The notes under the pieces were generated by a model, which had not been told where the DNA came from, did no database searches, and saw nothing but the letters and a program-made list of their open reading frames with translations. From positions 1 to 64,000 of the forward strand of contig KE546981.1 of NCBI GenBank assembly GCA_000442125.1: a stretch of DNA of 64,000 nt, written 5' to 3'. Positions 1 to 12,664 of the stretch are shown piece after piece. The position numbers and the translations under genes were made by a program. Position 1 is the first letter of the stretch; the number at the start of each line of letters is the position of its first letter. The stretch comes from Opeltia flavorubescens (Eukaryota; Ascomycota; Lecanoromycetes; Teloschistales; Teloschistaceae).

Positions 1-93
1 CTAACCCTAACCCTAACCCTAACCCTAACCCTAACCCTAACCCTAACCCTAACCCTAACCCTAACCCTAACCCTAACCCTAACCCTAACCCTA
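1..93. repeat. Telomere repeat array (CTAACC)n
   Basis: Fifteen exact tandem copies of CTAACC followed by CTA. This is the C-rich strand of the TTAGGG telomere, so the chromosome end lies to the left of base 1 and the window reads inward. No variant repeats are seen. The array stops abruptly at a short TA run. Confidence 0.98.
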
Positions 94-100
94 TATATAT

Positions 101-400
101 ATAATAATAGATTATATTAGTCGAATATATAATAATAGATTATACTAATCGAATAAATAATAATAAACTATATTAAATAAGTATATAATAATAGATTATA
201 TTAGATAAGTATATAATAATAAACTATACTAGTTAAATAAATAATAATAAATTATATTAGATAAATATATAATAATAGAATATATTAGACGAGTATATAA
301 TAAAAAACTATATTAGCTAAATATATAATATAGATTATATTATTCGAGTATATATTAATAAACTATATTAATCGAGTAAATAATAATAAAATATAATAAT
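101..400. repeat. 28-bp subtelomeric minisatellite, about 10-11 copies
   Basis: Units begin at 101, 129, 157, 185, 213, 241, 269, 297, 325, 352 and 380. Each starts with ATAATAATA and continues with an RAYTATAYTA-like middle and a tail such as TCGAATAT or CGAGTAT. Spacing is exactly 28 bp except one 27-bp unit caused by a single-base deletion. Copies differ mainly by A/G and C/T changes, as expected for RIP acting on an older array. It directly abuts the telomere. Confidence 0.9.
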
Positions 401-3400
401 TAACTAATTATAAAAACGTTATATTTTATTAATTAAAGATTTTATATTATAATTATATTTATTTAATTAATTAATTATATAAAAAACTTTTTAAATAATC
501 GATATTTAATATTTATTTTTATAAAAAATCGGTAATTTTTTATAAAAATAAATATAATTTAATTATAAAACCTTTAAATTAAAATTTAATTTATAAAATT
601 AATAAAATAAATTAAATTATATTATCTATAAAATAATAATCGAAAAAATCTATAAAAAACCTTTTATTTTAATAGAAATTGTATATATAGATTTTAAATT
701 AAAATATTTATATTTTTTTTAAAAATCTATTTTTATTCGATTAATATATATTTTATTTATAAAATAAACGATTATTATTATAGTTTATTTTTATAATTTT
801 TCTAGAAATAATTATTTAAAACGGATAATCTATAAATATAATTAATTTTTATTCTAGAATTAATTCTAGTCCTTCTATAATAAAATAAAAAATAAGAAAA
901 AAATTAAAAAGATAATCTAATAATCGAAAAAATAAATAAAATCTCGGATTCTTTTATATAAAAAAAAATAATAGAATAATAAAAAATAAAATTATTTATT
1001 TTATTTATAATATTTTTTAATTTATTTAAATCGTTTATTTATTCCGGTTTTATTTTAAAATATAATTATAAAAATTATAACCTTTAATTTTACTACCGGA
1101 TTAAATTTAGCGTATATTAATAATTTTATATATTTTTAGTTAATATTATAAAAAATAGAATCGGTTATAAATTATTTAATTATTAATATTAAATTTCTTC
1201 TATATATAATCTATATCTAAATTTAAAATATTAATTAATATATTAATCTAAACTATATTATTATAAATAAATACTATAACTATTTAATAATATCTAGTAT
1301 TTTTATTAGATATTTTTTTAAAATAATTCTCGATATATTTAATATTTTTCTATTTATTTTAAAAAAATAGTTAATAATTTACTAAAATCTATTAATAATA
1401 TTTATTTTAATAATATTAAATTTATTTATTTAATTATTTTTAATTATTTTATTATAATAATTAAATAATCTATTAAATTATTTTTTTAACTATATATTTA
1501 TTTATTAATAAAATTTTTTATATTTTTTTCGTTTATATTAATACAAATATTTTTTATAAAAATACTATATCTAATATTAGAATAAAAGAAAAAATAATTA
1601 GATTTTTTTTTATATTTCTATTAATTTTCTAATTTTAATAAATATATTATCTTTATTAATTTTTAAAATCGAATAATAATAAAAAAATAAAATAATCTTT
1701 TCTATAAAAATTATAAGCTAAATTTTATTAATTACTAATCTATATATTTATTTTTTCTTTTATTTATTATAAATTATTATTTTTATTTTCTGTTATCTTT
1801 AAATCTTTTATAGCGAAATTTATAGAAATAAAATAATAAAAAAATAAAAAATAAAAAGGAGCTATAGTATAAAAAGCTAAATATAAATTATTTAAAGAAT
1901 TTTCGAAGTATAAATATTATTTAAATAATAAATTTATAATTTTTATAAAATTAATTTACGAATAATTAGATTAATATATAAAATTTAGTATATATATTAA
2001 ATAGCTTCTTTAAAGTAGTTTTTTAAAGTTATATTTAATTATTTTTTTCGAATATATTAATAGATATTAAATTTAATATATATATATATATTATTATCTA
2101 TAATATCTATTATTATATATTTATTTTTCTAGTACCTATTATATATAACCTACCGTTTAAAAATACAGCTCGACTTTATTAAAAGATTATATATAGTATT
2201 TTTATATTAAATTTATTATTAATAATTAATTTAAAATTTTTATAATATATTATTCTATTAATATATTTTATAGTATTATATTTAAAAATCGGTTATAAAA
2301 CTACTAATAAACTTTAAAATTATATAAAAAAAAGATTTTTTTATACTCGACTTTAAAAACCGAATCTTATTAGTAATTAAAATTAAAAAATTATTATTAA
2401 CTTTAATTATAAAAATTTAAATAGCGATAATAAGTTTTTAATTTATCGATCTAATTTTTTAAAATATATAAATTATAATAAAATATACTAATTAATATAT
2501 ATTAAATATATTAAATTATATATTAAAAATATATAAATTTATTTATTTTTAATTTAGGAAACTAAATTTTTTAAATAAATTTTGTTAAAAAAAATAGAAT
2601 AATATATTAAAATAAAAGCTCGAATTTAATTTTATTATTAATATTAAATATAATCTTATTTGTAATATTGAATTTAATTTTATTATTAATTTTTAATTTA
2701 GTTTTATTATTAATATCGATTATTTATTTTTTTAATTTTTTAAAATTAATAGTATCTAATTTTAATAAACTATCGAGAAGGTCTTTAATTAAAATATCGA
2801 TCTATTTTTTATTTAATCCGATAGAAAACTTTTTATAAATAATAACATAGTATATAATTATAATATTATAATTTTTATAGTATTTATTTTCGATTTTTTA
2901 ATCCTTTAAATTTAATACTAATAAATAATAAAATATCCTTTTATTTATAATTAGGTTTTTATAAATAGTAAATCTATTATATCTTTTAGTATATTTAATA
3001 TTTTAAAATTTAAATTTTTATTTTTTAAATAAAATTTTTTTAAAGTTATTAACTCGTTTAAATAAAAAAAATATTTATTTTTTTATTTTAAATTTAAACT
3101 CTTTTTAAAGATTTTTATTTAAAATTAAATATTTATTATTAATTTTTTTAATCGATTAGTTTTTATATATATAATAATTAACGCTCGTTTTTTTTTTTAA
3201 TTAATCGATTCGAATATTTAAAAAGTTCTATTATAAATATTAAAAAATATATTCGTTAAATATTTTATAAAATTTTTTTTTATTATTTATAAATTATTTT
3301 GAATTAATAACCTCGCTATTTATTATTATNATAAAAAAATAAAAAATTTAATAAATATAAAAAATCGTATTAAAAATTTTTAATAATAAAATAGATTAAA

Positions 3401-4059
3401 TTTTAAAAAAAAAAAATTATATATAATAAAAAGAAAAAAAAAAAAAAAAATAATAAAGAGAAAAGATAAAAAAAATAAATAAAAAGAAAAAAATTAAAAG
3501 TATATAATAATATTTAATATTTAATATATTTTAATACGACTTTAAATTTTTTTTTTAGTATTTTTTTTTTTTTAATTTTATTAAATTTAAATTTTATTTT
3601 AATTTATTATAAATAATTATTAATTATTATTAATAATTAAACGAAATATAATAAATATTAATACTATAGGCGTTATTTATTTATTTAGAAAAATATAAAT
3701 ATTTTTTTTATAAAATAAAATATTTTAAATTAAATAAATTTATAATTATTTTTTAATATTTTAATAATTTCTTTTAAATAATTTTAATAATAATTTTTTA
3801 TTAAAAATACTTTTAATACTTTTAATACTTCTAGTATTCTAAAAAATCTAGACAATATAAATATATTATATCTAATTATTAGATTTATAATATCGATATT
3901 ATAATTTTTAATTTATTTTATACTATTTTAAATTTAATTATACTTCTATTATTTATTATTAATTTTTTATTTAATTTTAACTAAAATAGCTATAAAAAAA
4001 TAATTCGGTATTTTTTATTAAAATCTATTAATAATAGTTTTATTAATTAATTATTTTAT

Positions 4060-4850
4060 AATTAAACCTTTTAAAGAAATTTTAAAAAATATATTTTATA
4101 ATATATAGCTTATTTTTAAATTTAGTCTATAAAAGCTAAAAAATATTTTAATTTTTTAACAATTAAAATTTAAATATAAATTAATTAAAAATAAATTAAA
4201 AATTTAAATAAATTAATAAATTTACAAAATTATACTATATTTCCGCTTTTTATTATAAAAAATTGAAAATTAGTATAATAATTTATAACTATTAATATTA
4301 ATATTTATATATATTATATATCTATTATAATTAATATAATAATTTTAAATTTTAATAATAAAATTTAATTTAATATAGATTATTTATTATTACTTTTATT
4401 TATATATTAATAGCTATAATTTCAACGGTTTTTTAAATCTATAAAAGCTATTTTTAGATTAAATATAAAGGTAATTATAATAAAAAAAATATATAATAAT
4501 AAAAAATAAAGATATAATTAAATTTAAAAAGATATAAAGCTAATTTTAAATTATAAAAGAACGCTTTAATATTCTTTATTAAAGTTCGCTAGCGATAATT
4601 TTACTAATCGATTACTTTATAACTAGATTTTTTAATAAAATTCTAAAAAATATATTTTAATACGTTTAGCTTATTTTTAAATTTTATCCGTAAAAGTTTA
4701 ATAATATTTTAAATTTTAAATAATAGAAATTTAGATAGAAAATCGATTGGGAATAAATCGAAAAACTAAATAAATTAATAGATTTAAGCTAATTAAATTA
4801 GTTTATTTCTAGAATTATACTATATTCCCGCTTCTTATTACTATTAAAAT
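4060..4850. repeat. Diverged direct duplication inside the RIP block
   Basis: A segment around 4,085-4,250 resembles one around 4,645-4,840. Shared anchors are TAGCTTATTTTTAAA at about 4106 and 4667, and ATTATACTATATT(T/C)CCGCTT at about 4229 and 4814. The inner copy keeps more C and G, so the copies look like two RIP-mutated versions of one sequence with small indels. The boundaries are approximate. Confidence 0.5.
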
Positions 4851-5049
4851 ATATTTACTCGAAGTTTATTTTATTTAAAAATTATATTATTAGTATTTGT
4901 TAATTATAAAATTCCGGTTCCAATACCCGTTAAATAAAAAGTATTTTATATAAAATAAACGCTAGTATTATAGTCGAAGTTTTCGGCTTTTATATATTAT
5001 ATAAATCGAGCTATATTCGTAAAGAGATTATTAAAATTAATCCCGTTAT

Positions 5050-6344
5050 TTAAAGTACTATCCAGATATATTATTAGCCTTCTTCGGCTTTTTCCCTATA
5101 GACTTTCCATTTGGACTGAAAGTCGATATAAGTAGGTTAAAGCTTTAAAATTAAGAGAAATAGTATCGATTATAATTTAAAGTATCGAGTATAAGCTGGG
5201 TAATATTTCGCAAATACAACCGCCAGCTTTATACTTCGGGATAACTTATATAAAACTACTTAAAGCTACCAGTAGAAATATTATAGCGGCGGCTAAACTA
5301 GCTATATTTCTCGCTTTTCCTAGAAAATATTAATAATAGTGTTTCGGATTGTTCGTGCCCAAATATTAGCTAATTGATAGTAGTAAATATTTCAGTTGTA
5401 TTAACCCAACCGATTGTATCAAATAGGTAAAAGGATAGGGAGGTATTCTAGGCGGTAATTAAAACGCTAAAGGCAACTCAAGCCGAGATCGAGGAAGTTA
5501 TTCTAGGCCCCCACCTACTACCTCGTATACCCTTGCACTGCCTATAGGCTACCTTTATTGCGCCCAATGCTCGCCTGGGTGCTTTTTCCTTTCTCTAAAT
5601 AAGGAAAGGACGGTAATGGTGACTTTACCGAATTCGAAGGTGAAACTGGCCCAACAGGTTCGAAATAGCGAGAAAAGTTCGACATTTATAATTGGCGCTT
5701 GCTGTATCGAAACGTATATCTTGATACCCGGGGACTCTGGAGGCATGCGTTAAATGTTTCGGGGCAAGAATCGGAGATGGTTTATATTACAGCTGATCGA
5801 AGCTTTTAACGTTGCTGATTGAACTCAGTAGCAAACACCTTCCTGCTGCAACCTCTGAAACCAATAGAACGGAAGCTCAACCTATCAGCCTCAGAAATGT
5901 CGACATAACAGTATTCTCGCAAATGATATTTCTATATATAGGCGCCGGTGTGGTTGTACGGCATTCACCAACATTATCTCGTCGAGGCTACTCTTATATC
6001 TGGTTATATTTCAATCCCACCTCCTTCAAGCATCGGCATGTCAGACATGCAGCCACAAAGCTTGGGCTAGCCTTATTGGTGCTAGGAATTCTAGGTTCTG
6101 AGGGCGGAGCTTAGCGAATTGGCAGGGGCTCATGAAGCCCCTACTATTTTAATGATCCCTGCCCGACATGAAATAAAATCAGATGTTAAAAGACTATATA
6201 GGACATAAGAAAGCAACTACTGTCGATGCTTTTTTCTGCATGCGAACATTAATCAAAAATTCCTCCCATCGAACAGGACTTTTCTTTCAGTCGAGTTTGA
6301 CCGAAGTCTTTGTGATAGCCGCAATACTCAATTTTAAATATACG
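5050..6344. other. Transition zone from AT-rich to normal DNA; no supported gene
   Basis: Base composition returns to normal here. Short open frames exist (for example 5,812-6,114 on plus), but none has recognisable domains or spliceable partners. The last few hundred bases should contain the promoter of the membrane-protein gene that follows. A longer first exon starting at 6183 is open in frame with that gene, so its start is uncertain. Confidence 0.6.
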
Positions 6345-8730
6345 ATGACATCGCTTTTTGAATCGTCAGACTATCCTCCCGATAATCATCAGTTCAAAGA
6401 GAAGAAGAAAACTATTATAGATCGTTTTTTTAAACGAGCCTTGTATTTTGGAATCAAGATTCATTGTCTTCCAATAGGTATTTCTATCTTGTTAGTATCT
6501 CTGAATCTCAAAGGCATATATATGGGCCCTGCCCTTCAGTACGGCTCGTGGACTACCACCCACTCTCTTGCGGCACTCCAAGTCACCGCAAAAATACAGG
6601 TACGACAGCTTCGAAGCCATTTCTACCCCAGTAAGCTAACAAGAATGAACAGGAGCTTCTGGCAGTAGCCAGTATGATGGCCATCGTCTGGGCGATCATA
6701 CAACATCAATTGCTCTATGGCGAAGGCTTACCATTAGGTCTAGTGGCCTCGATTTTCACCGTCTCTAAATTCGATTTCTGCACAAAAGCAACGTTGTATT
6801 GGCTTAGAAGTCCATCAAGTAAATGGCCCAAAATATTTGATCTTGTCTTGCATGTTTCTGCTTGCCTACCTCGCCACTCTGATAGGACCTGCCAGCGCTG
6901 TCCTGATGTTACCAAGACTTACCGTAAGTTATATCGCTAGAGAAAGTGTCAATCATTGACTTATTTGCCCTCCCCCTTAGGATCAACTTGTATACAATCC
7001 TCGATTCTGGCTTAGTGGGAGCTCGGAGAATTTGTTTCCTACAACACTGACCGCAGCTCATATTGGCAGCTCCCCCTCCTTGAACAGCTCTGATCCTGCT
7101 TCCTGTGCCAACCCTAATAGTGTCACAAACGATCATTGTACCTCCAGGGCTTATCAAAAGCTGTACACTCTGCTCGACAGCGCACCAAATACTTCGCACG
7201 TAGACTGGAGCTTTATTGTACGAGAAAGGACTTTCGCCAGGGTAGTGCAAGTACATGAATACATCGAAACGTGGGTTAGGATTCCTCATGCTGCCACCGG
7301 GTATGTTCAAAACATTCTGTGGTGGGACAGCTCTTGGTTTTTTGGATTTGGAACAGGTCTGCGCGTATCTACCGTCAAGTCAAACGCCGCAAATGTCAGG
7401 TCCGCATGTTTATGGCAAGAAGTGGCAATTAACACCGACAATATCCAATTTCCCCAACTGGAGTCATACAGAACTTATCGATACGATTTGAACACGTCCG
7501 TGGCAATCCCCTTAAACACTTGGAGTCAGGACAACGTTTCTTTCATCAATCCTAATCAAATCAGAACTATATGGATCGATGGCGCTCAAGATATTGACGC
7601 CGTCACGGCAGGTATTGTGATTCTTGCTCCAGTAAATGATTCTAATGGCGCCACTCGGTCCGCTCTAGGATGCTCTATCGATGCTCGGTGGGACCAAAGT
7701 CACCACATCCAGTCTGACGGTCCCTTGAACATAGCAATTTCGGCGGCCGTTATCGGTCCAAGATCTGATGAAAGCAGGGGATCAGGTTTCCTTCCGTCCA
7801 ACTCTAGTGATTGGAAGAGCATCAAAGCGAATATGGATTGGCTTGATGCATTGATGCCAATTGTTCCCTCTTTTACTTCGACGTCACAGTTCAGTAACTC
7901 TACCTCAACCATTGCCGACCTCTTGACGAGGACTGATCACATTCATATTCCACCTATCGATAGCGTCGAAGATGGCTATGGTGTCAAGTCCGGACATAAT
8001 GTGTATGAATTCTGGGAATTTCTCGTGGCGACCTACTTTGCAGAGGGTGTTGCGCGCGTGGGATATTCTGAACAGCTGAATTCCGCCGCTTTCTTCGTCG
8101 ATGAATCGCATCCAGGAACGAATGACTGTATCGAATACCTCCCCATTCCATTGCACAACGTGGACAAGTGCCCTGAGGACCAGCCCAAGGGAGCTAGTCT
8201 AACCAAGTTCCTCATCCAAGGCAAGCGTACAGGTAGTAAGTTTTCTCCTCGGCTCCAACATCGCGACTGACTGACCGATTTCTCTTTTCCAATCAAAAGT
8301 CTATGCATACCACGCCGCAGCAAAAACGGATTTTATCTCCGTCTTCGTTGTAATCACGTACCTTCTTATCGCCATTATCCATCTCCTCTATACACTCATC
8401 CGCAGGCGAAGTTCCCAAGCATGGCGGACCCTCGAGGACCTCCTTGCTCTCGCCTGGAGCTCCCGCCCTGACCCCAGGGTGCTCTCCAATACCTGTGCTG
8501 GCATGAAAAACCCACATATTAGAGCGAAAAAAGTAAAAATTCTTAGCAGGAGCGGCGCAGCGGATGAAGACGAGGAAAGCGGAGGAGAGAGGCAGAGGAA
8601 ATTCGACCGGGAAGAAGAGGAGGTGCAGATGGTCTTTGTGGATAGTATACCTCGTGAGAGCACAGTATTCACGAAGGTGGAGGCTGGGATAAAGTATGAG
8701 AAGACGGATTACATACGGTTAAGGGATTAA
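6345..8730 (+). CDS. Fungal multipass membrane protein with large extracellular loop; apparent frameshift
   Basis: Exons read as 6345-6599, 6653-6923, 6981-8235 and 8300-8730, joined by introns with GT/AG ends and CTAAC or CTGAC branch sites. The product belongs to a common uncharacterised fungal family. It has N-terminal membrane helices (LPIGISILLVSLNLKG, then ELLAVASMMAIVWAIIQHQLL and GLPLGLV), the signature LIGPASAVLMLPR before a long Asn-rich, probably glycosylated ectodomain, a C-terminal helix (FISVFVVITYLLIAIIHLL) and a tail containing NTCAG. In exon 2 the frame changes between about 6,800 and 6,845: the upstream helices are in one frame and the LIGPASAVLMLPR helix is in the next. An alternative intron at 6819-6885 restores frame but removes that helix, so a one-base indel (mutation or assembly error) is more likely. 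The start could be 6183. Function is unknown. Confidence 0.72.
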
Positions 8731-11700
8731 ATCTTGATTATATAGTCGTTCTATTTCTACGGGGGTCGTTGGAATCCTAGTTGCGGGTGTTCTATATCTT
8801 TTTGTATCGCTTCAGCGTGGAGTCTATATAAGAATTGGGTCATCAATCACCAAGATAGTAATCCAAATCCCCCTAATAAATTGTACAAACACCATTGTAA
8901 AAACACCAGAACTTTATTTCCCCTCTACATTTATCCCACCTAAACCTCCGTAACACTATATAACGCATATAATAAACAACTATATCACACCAAAACGACC
9001 TGCACCAAAACGCCAGCAGAACCATCAATCATCTCCACATCTCCTACCTAATTTCTACAACCCATTTCGAAAAGAAAAACCAATCTACCAAGTAATAATC
9101 GAATCATACGAACGTATACCTTACCCGCCCCCATCCATCAGACCCCCTCTAGGAATAAAAGCATCGGTAAGCAAAGAAAGTGTTTCGGCACCAGTAGCAA
9201 CCACCACCAAAATCCACCTCCACGAGTCGTCAGACTCCAGCCTACCTCCACTTCGCCAAGGCAGCCGTAACCTAGGCCCGTGATTAGGGAGCCGGACGTG
9301 TGAAAGGGGATAGAGATTAGACGAAAACAGGAAATATATAAGTTAGAAAGGGAGAAGGGGGGCCCTGTAGGCACGTTACTCTCGGGTTGAAGTTTTGTAT
9401 GATCGGGGGTAACGGGAAGCCGTACAACGTTGGCATTGAACTATTGTAGGACCAAGGCGCGTATAGACGTGTCAAGTTGGGTGATTCTGTTTTTCTTGCT
9501 TGGTATTCTCTAAAAGTTCATCCCTGGATTTTCGATGGTAATTTACCGTTTCCAGTACATGTGAGGTTAGGGATTTAAGTGAAGTGGATAGTTTACTTTA
9601 TCTGCTCCTTAAATGCAAATTTCGGGTTTATTATTGCTTCCAAGGGACTCAATGTCTAAGGAAGAGGAAGACTGTTCGGTGGAAATAACGTATTTTTAGA
9701 AATAAAATGAAGTGGGCGAGATTAGTATCGGGAAGCAGGGCGCTCGCCCCCAATCCTGGAAGAAACCCCTATACAGTCTTTTTCCTGCCGTCAAGCACCA
9801 TTCTCGCGGCTTGGCACATGATGCTGCACCCGTTGTACGACTCGGAGCCTTTGGGAGGTGCATATACCTTATATTAAAAGCCGAACAGGGAAAGACCCTT
9901 ACTCACTTCAACGACAATTTTTATCCATTGTCTTTGTAGCCTCGAATGTAAAGAAAAAATTTGAATCAGGTTTTCCAATTTGCCAGCATAAAAATAAAGG
10001 GATCAAAAACTCTGCAGATTCTTTTGAAATAAGGTAAGTACGCATGTATTCTGATCTTCGTGGCTCAGCAAGTCGCTGTAAAGCGGCCATCCCACATAGA
10101 AGATTCAAAAAGCTTCACGCACTTTTCTTCCCAGGTGGTTGCATCAAATCAAGACAAGATTCGATGGGGCGGAAAAAATCGAAAGCGAAGGCGGATGTTC
10201 TGTGAGCACGCGGCAGAATTGGTTCCATGTCAAGCTATTACATGCAGACGAATTACCTTCTTAAAGCTTAGAATCGAAGATAATTTAAAGGAGCTCCAAG
10301 TTAAAAGCCTGAGTACTCTCGCCCGCGAAGTAAATATTGTCAAGCCAATAATAGCAGAACCGGATCTGCATGTTTGAAACGGATTCAATGCAAGCAGTCG
10401 CAAGGCTACGCCGATCCTTGTCACTGTTTTTCCGACCGCAGTGATCACTTGCTTATGAAAGAAACCGAGTATAATAGCAGCGTTCGATGAGGCCCGGAAG
10501 GGTTAGGTCCAGTGGTCAAGAAGGTTCAGATAATATAGAATACGTATAGTTATGTTGAAATTCAGCCTATATATGGCGCAGGTATATTTTTTCACGCTCT
10601 GTCTTGCATAATTGGGCAGATAGAGATTGCAGAAGTTGTCTTGTCTAGATAGCAACAGCAATGACAACGGGCTACAGTACACGTTGCTTAGCTAGAACAT
10701 TATCCCTGAAACTAAATGCCGCACTTAACTCTCAGCGCTCGAGCTTACGATAACAATGCTTCTCGATTCCTGAGAGCGAGCCAAAAAACATTCGAAATCT
10801 TTATCGATTCCACTGGACTGAAACTGATCGCAGTCCACACCATTCCTTTATGCTTGAAAAGCATTCTATAAGTCGAAAGGAACTGATTCAATAGAAGAAA
10901 TATAAGCGTGATCAAGCGTAGAGATACAGGTACATCACTCGTATACGTAATGGATCAGCGGCAGATAAAAGTTCCCACGAGACAGGTATGTAAGAGGTCC
11001 TTGGCTGCAACTTTAAATCCAAAAGCTAAAACATTCAAGCCCGATATGCTATATCAATCCGTGCTGACAGTAATTCACACGGATAGGGAGTGCTAGAAGA
11101 CCAAATAGCTCTGCGATTGATGATACTGCGGTGTTGCGGATGAACATATCCATATATAATCTTAAAGAGCTCAGCTTCAATATATAGAACGGCTTACCAA
11201 TTGGTAGGTGGGCGGAGATGTATCTGCATTGTGGATTGAAATCATCCTCGCGACATCATAGTACTCTGTATGCATGCAGCACTGCGTGATGGGTAGGCGT
11301 GTGATTACAATTTTAATTGCTATTACCAGAAAACGTTGCACCGATTGGTGGATTCGAATCCTCCTATCGATGAATAGGCATTTAAGATTAGGTTTGGGTT
11401 CTTATTGTGCTGTCTACGAAAGGTGTGTTTCGATCTCGGTACCCAACGGCGGCTGACCACGCAGCCGAGTGGGGTACAACTGTACTGTTATAACTGCATC
11501 TGAACTTCGTGGATTGGATAAATCAGCCGAGAGTTGTTATATCAAGCTTAGGTATCGGGTTTGCCTCATTTACTCAAGTTGTAGCCCCCATTGACGCAGA
11601 TTTCACACAAGAAACCTTCGAGGGATACCGGTTCAGATTCGCAAAGCAATTGTAAATTAGATTACTCTTGTCTAATCCTCAAGCAAGTGCTACATATGCG

Positions 11701-11836
11701 TTAGGCAATATATTTTAAGAAACTCCTGGCCGTAATTCTTTGCTCGAGAATGCCTGATCGATGATATATCATCCGCCTTCTCGGAGCCATGGTGTAAAGA
11801 TCTTCTGAGATCAGCGGAGTATATAATACCGATCGT
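8731..11836. other. Gene-poor stretch, about 3.1 kb
   Basis: I found no frame with a recognisable domain, signal peptide or consistent intron signals on either strand. Composition is moderately AT-rich but keeps CpA and TpG, so it is not strongly RIP-mutated. A sequence near 11,350 (GGATTCGAATCC) resembles a tRNA T-arm, but no matching A box or acceptor stem is present. Confidence 0.5.
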
Positions 11837-12199
11837 CAACCTCCACCCCCGAATCATGAGCTAATTCCAAATGGACTCTTCGCCGAAATCTTGAAAACAG
11901 GAGCCACGATACCAGCATGGCAATTCCTTCGGAGAAGAGTTATAGACTCTTCAAATTACTTACAAGTCGTCGTTCCACTCCTGTCCCTTCGTGATGGGCT
12001 ATACGGGCATACTAGGACACTTCATGGTGGTATGTTAACAAAAATTGTAGACCAAGCCGCTTCGATATATTCAGTGTACACGGCTGGTACTTGCCTCGGT
12101 ACGATAGGAGTGGTTTTTTCAATGCAAGAAGAGTTTGCCTGTAGCAAGCGTGATGCTTTACCGCACTGTAAGGACAAAAACAGGGGTAGAAAGCTATAG
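11837..12199 (+). pseudogene. HotDog-fold (THEM-type) thioesterase remnant
   Basis: The open frame contains TIPAWQFLRRR, LLSLRDGLYGHTRTLHGGML and TKIVDQAAS. This order resembles the N-terminal half of fungal acyl-CoA thioesterase-like HotDog proteins, where GHxxxxHGG(x)n(L/V)xDE surrounds the active-site helix. Here the usual Asp-Glu is Asp-Gln, and the second half (the remaining beta strands) is missing: the frame runs into unrelated sequence and stops. Upstream codons from 11837 are open but lack a clear start. I read it as a decayed gene fragment. A spliced functional gene is less likely. Confidence 0.45.
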
Positions 12200-12664
12200 G
12201 TAAAGGGGACAGCAGAAGACGAGAAAAGAACATTATACTAGGTCATTCAGACTGCAGCGAAAGCATCGAAGTAGTAAGATATAGTCTTCTCCAAATCATC
12301 CTTCATCGTAGTTACCAGAGACAATGAATTGGCAAAGTAAATGTTACTGGCTTCCTCGGGTCTTCGGACAACAAGAACAAGAACAAGAGACTAAAAATTG
12401 ATGGGTAACTATGTGTTTATACGTCTGCAGTCGAGACCTCGATTACGATTCCCAAAAAACAATAATGATTTGCAGATTATACTACGACGATTTGCTATCA
12501 CGGATAACAATCTGCTCAGAAGTTCTGTACTTGAATGACCTCCATAATATACCGGACTGTGAGAGAAATATATCAAAGCATAGTCCGAACGCTTTTCTCT
12601 TCAATATCGTGCGACGACACACGAGATCGAGTATCCACCGCCACTTTGACGAAGTCGCGTTCCG
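12200..12664. other. Intergenic; no feature seen
   Basis: This lies between the thioesterase remnant and the 3' end of the minus-strand transporter. Short frames here have no recognisable content. It probably holds the transporter's terminator region. Confidence 0.5.

Larger units (their letters stand above)
94..5050. other. RIP-degraded AT-rich subtelomere
   Basis: Almost pure A and T. CpA and TpG dinucleotides are nearly absent, TpA is everywhere, and most remaining C sits in CpG or CpT (TCG, CGA, CTA). This pattern is the known outcome of RIP, which converts CpA to TpA on both strands of repeated DNA. No reading frame of useful length survives. The original element, a transposon or a subtelomeric repeat gene, cannot be recognised by eye. 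The block holds one undetermined base at 3330. GC content recovers gradually between about 4,850 and 5,350. Confidence 0.93.

Noticed and set aside
94-5050. CRISPR-like or centromere-like array
   Set aside because: The organism is a eukaryote, and the regularity is explained by the 28-bp minisatellite and RIP-biased composition.
5812-6114. 100-codon plus-strand frame upstream of the membrane-protein gene
   Set aside because: Does not splice in frame into 6345-8730 and has no family motif.
11330-11370. tRNA T-arm (GGATTCGAATCC)
   Set aside because: No A box, acceptor stem or anticodon arm fits at the required distances.
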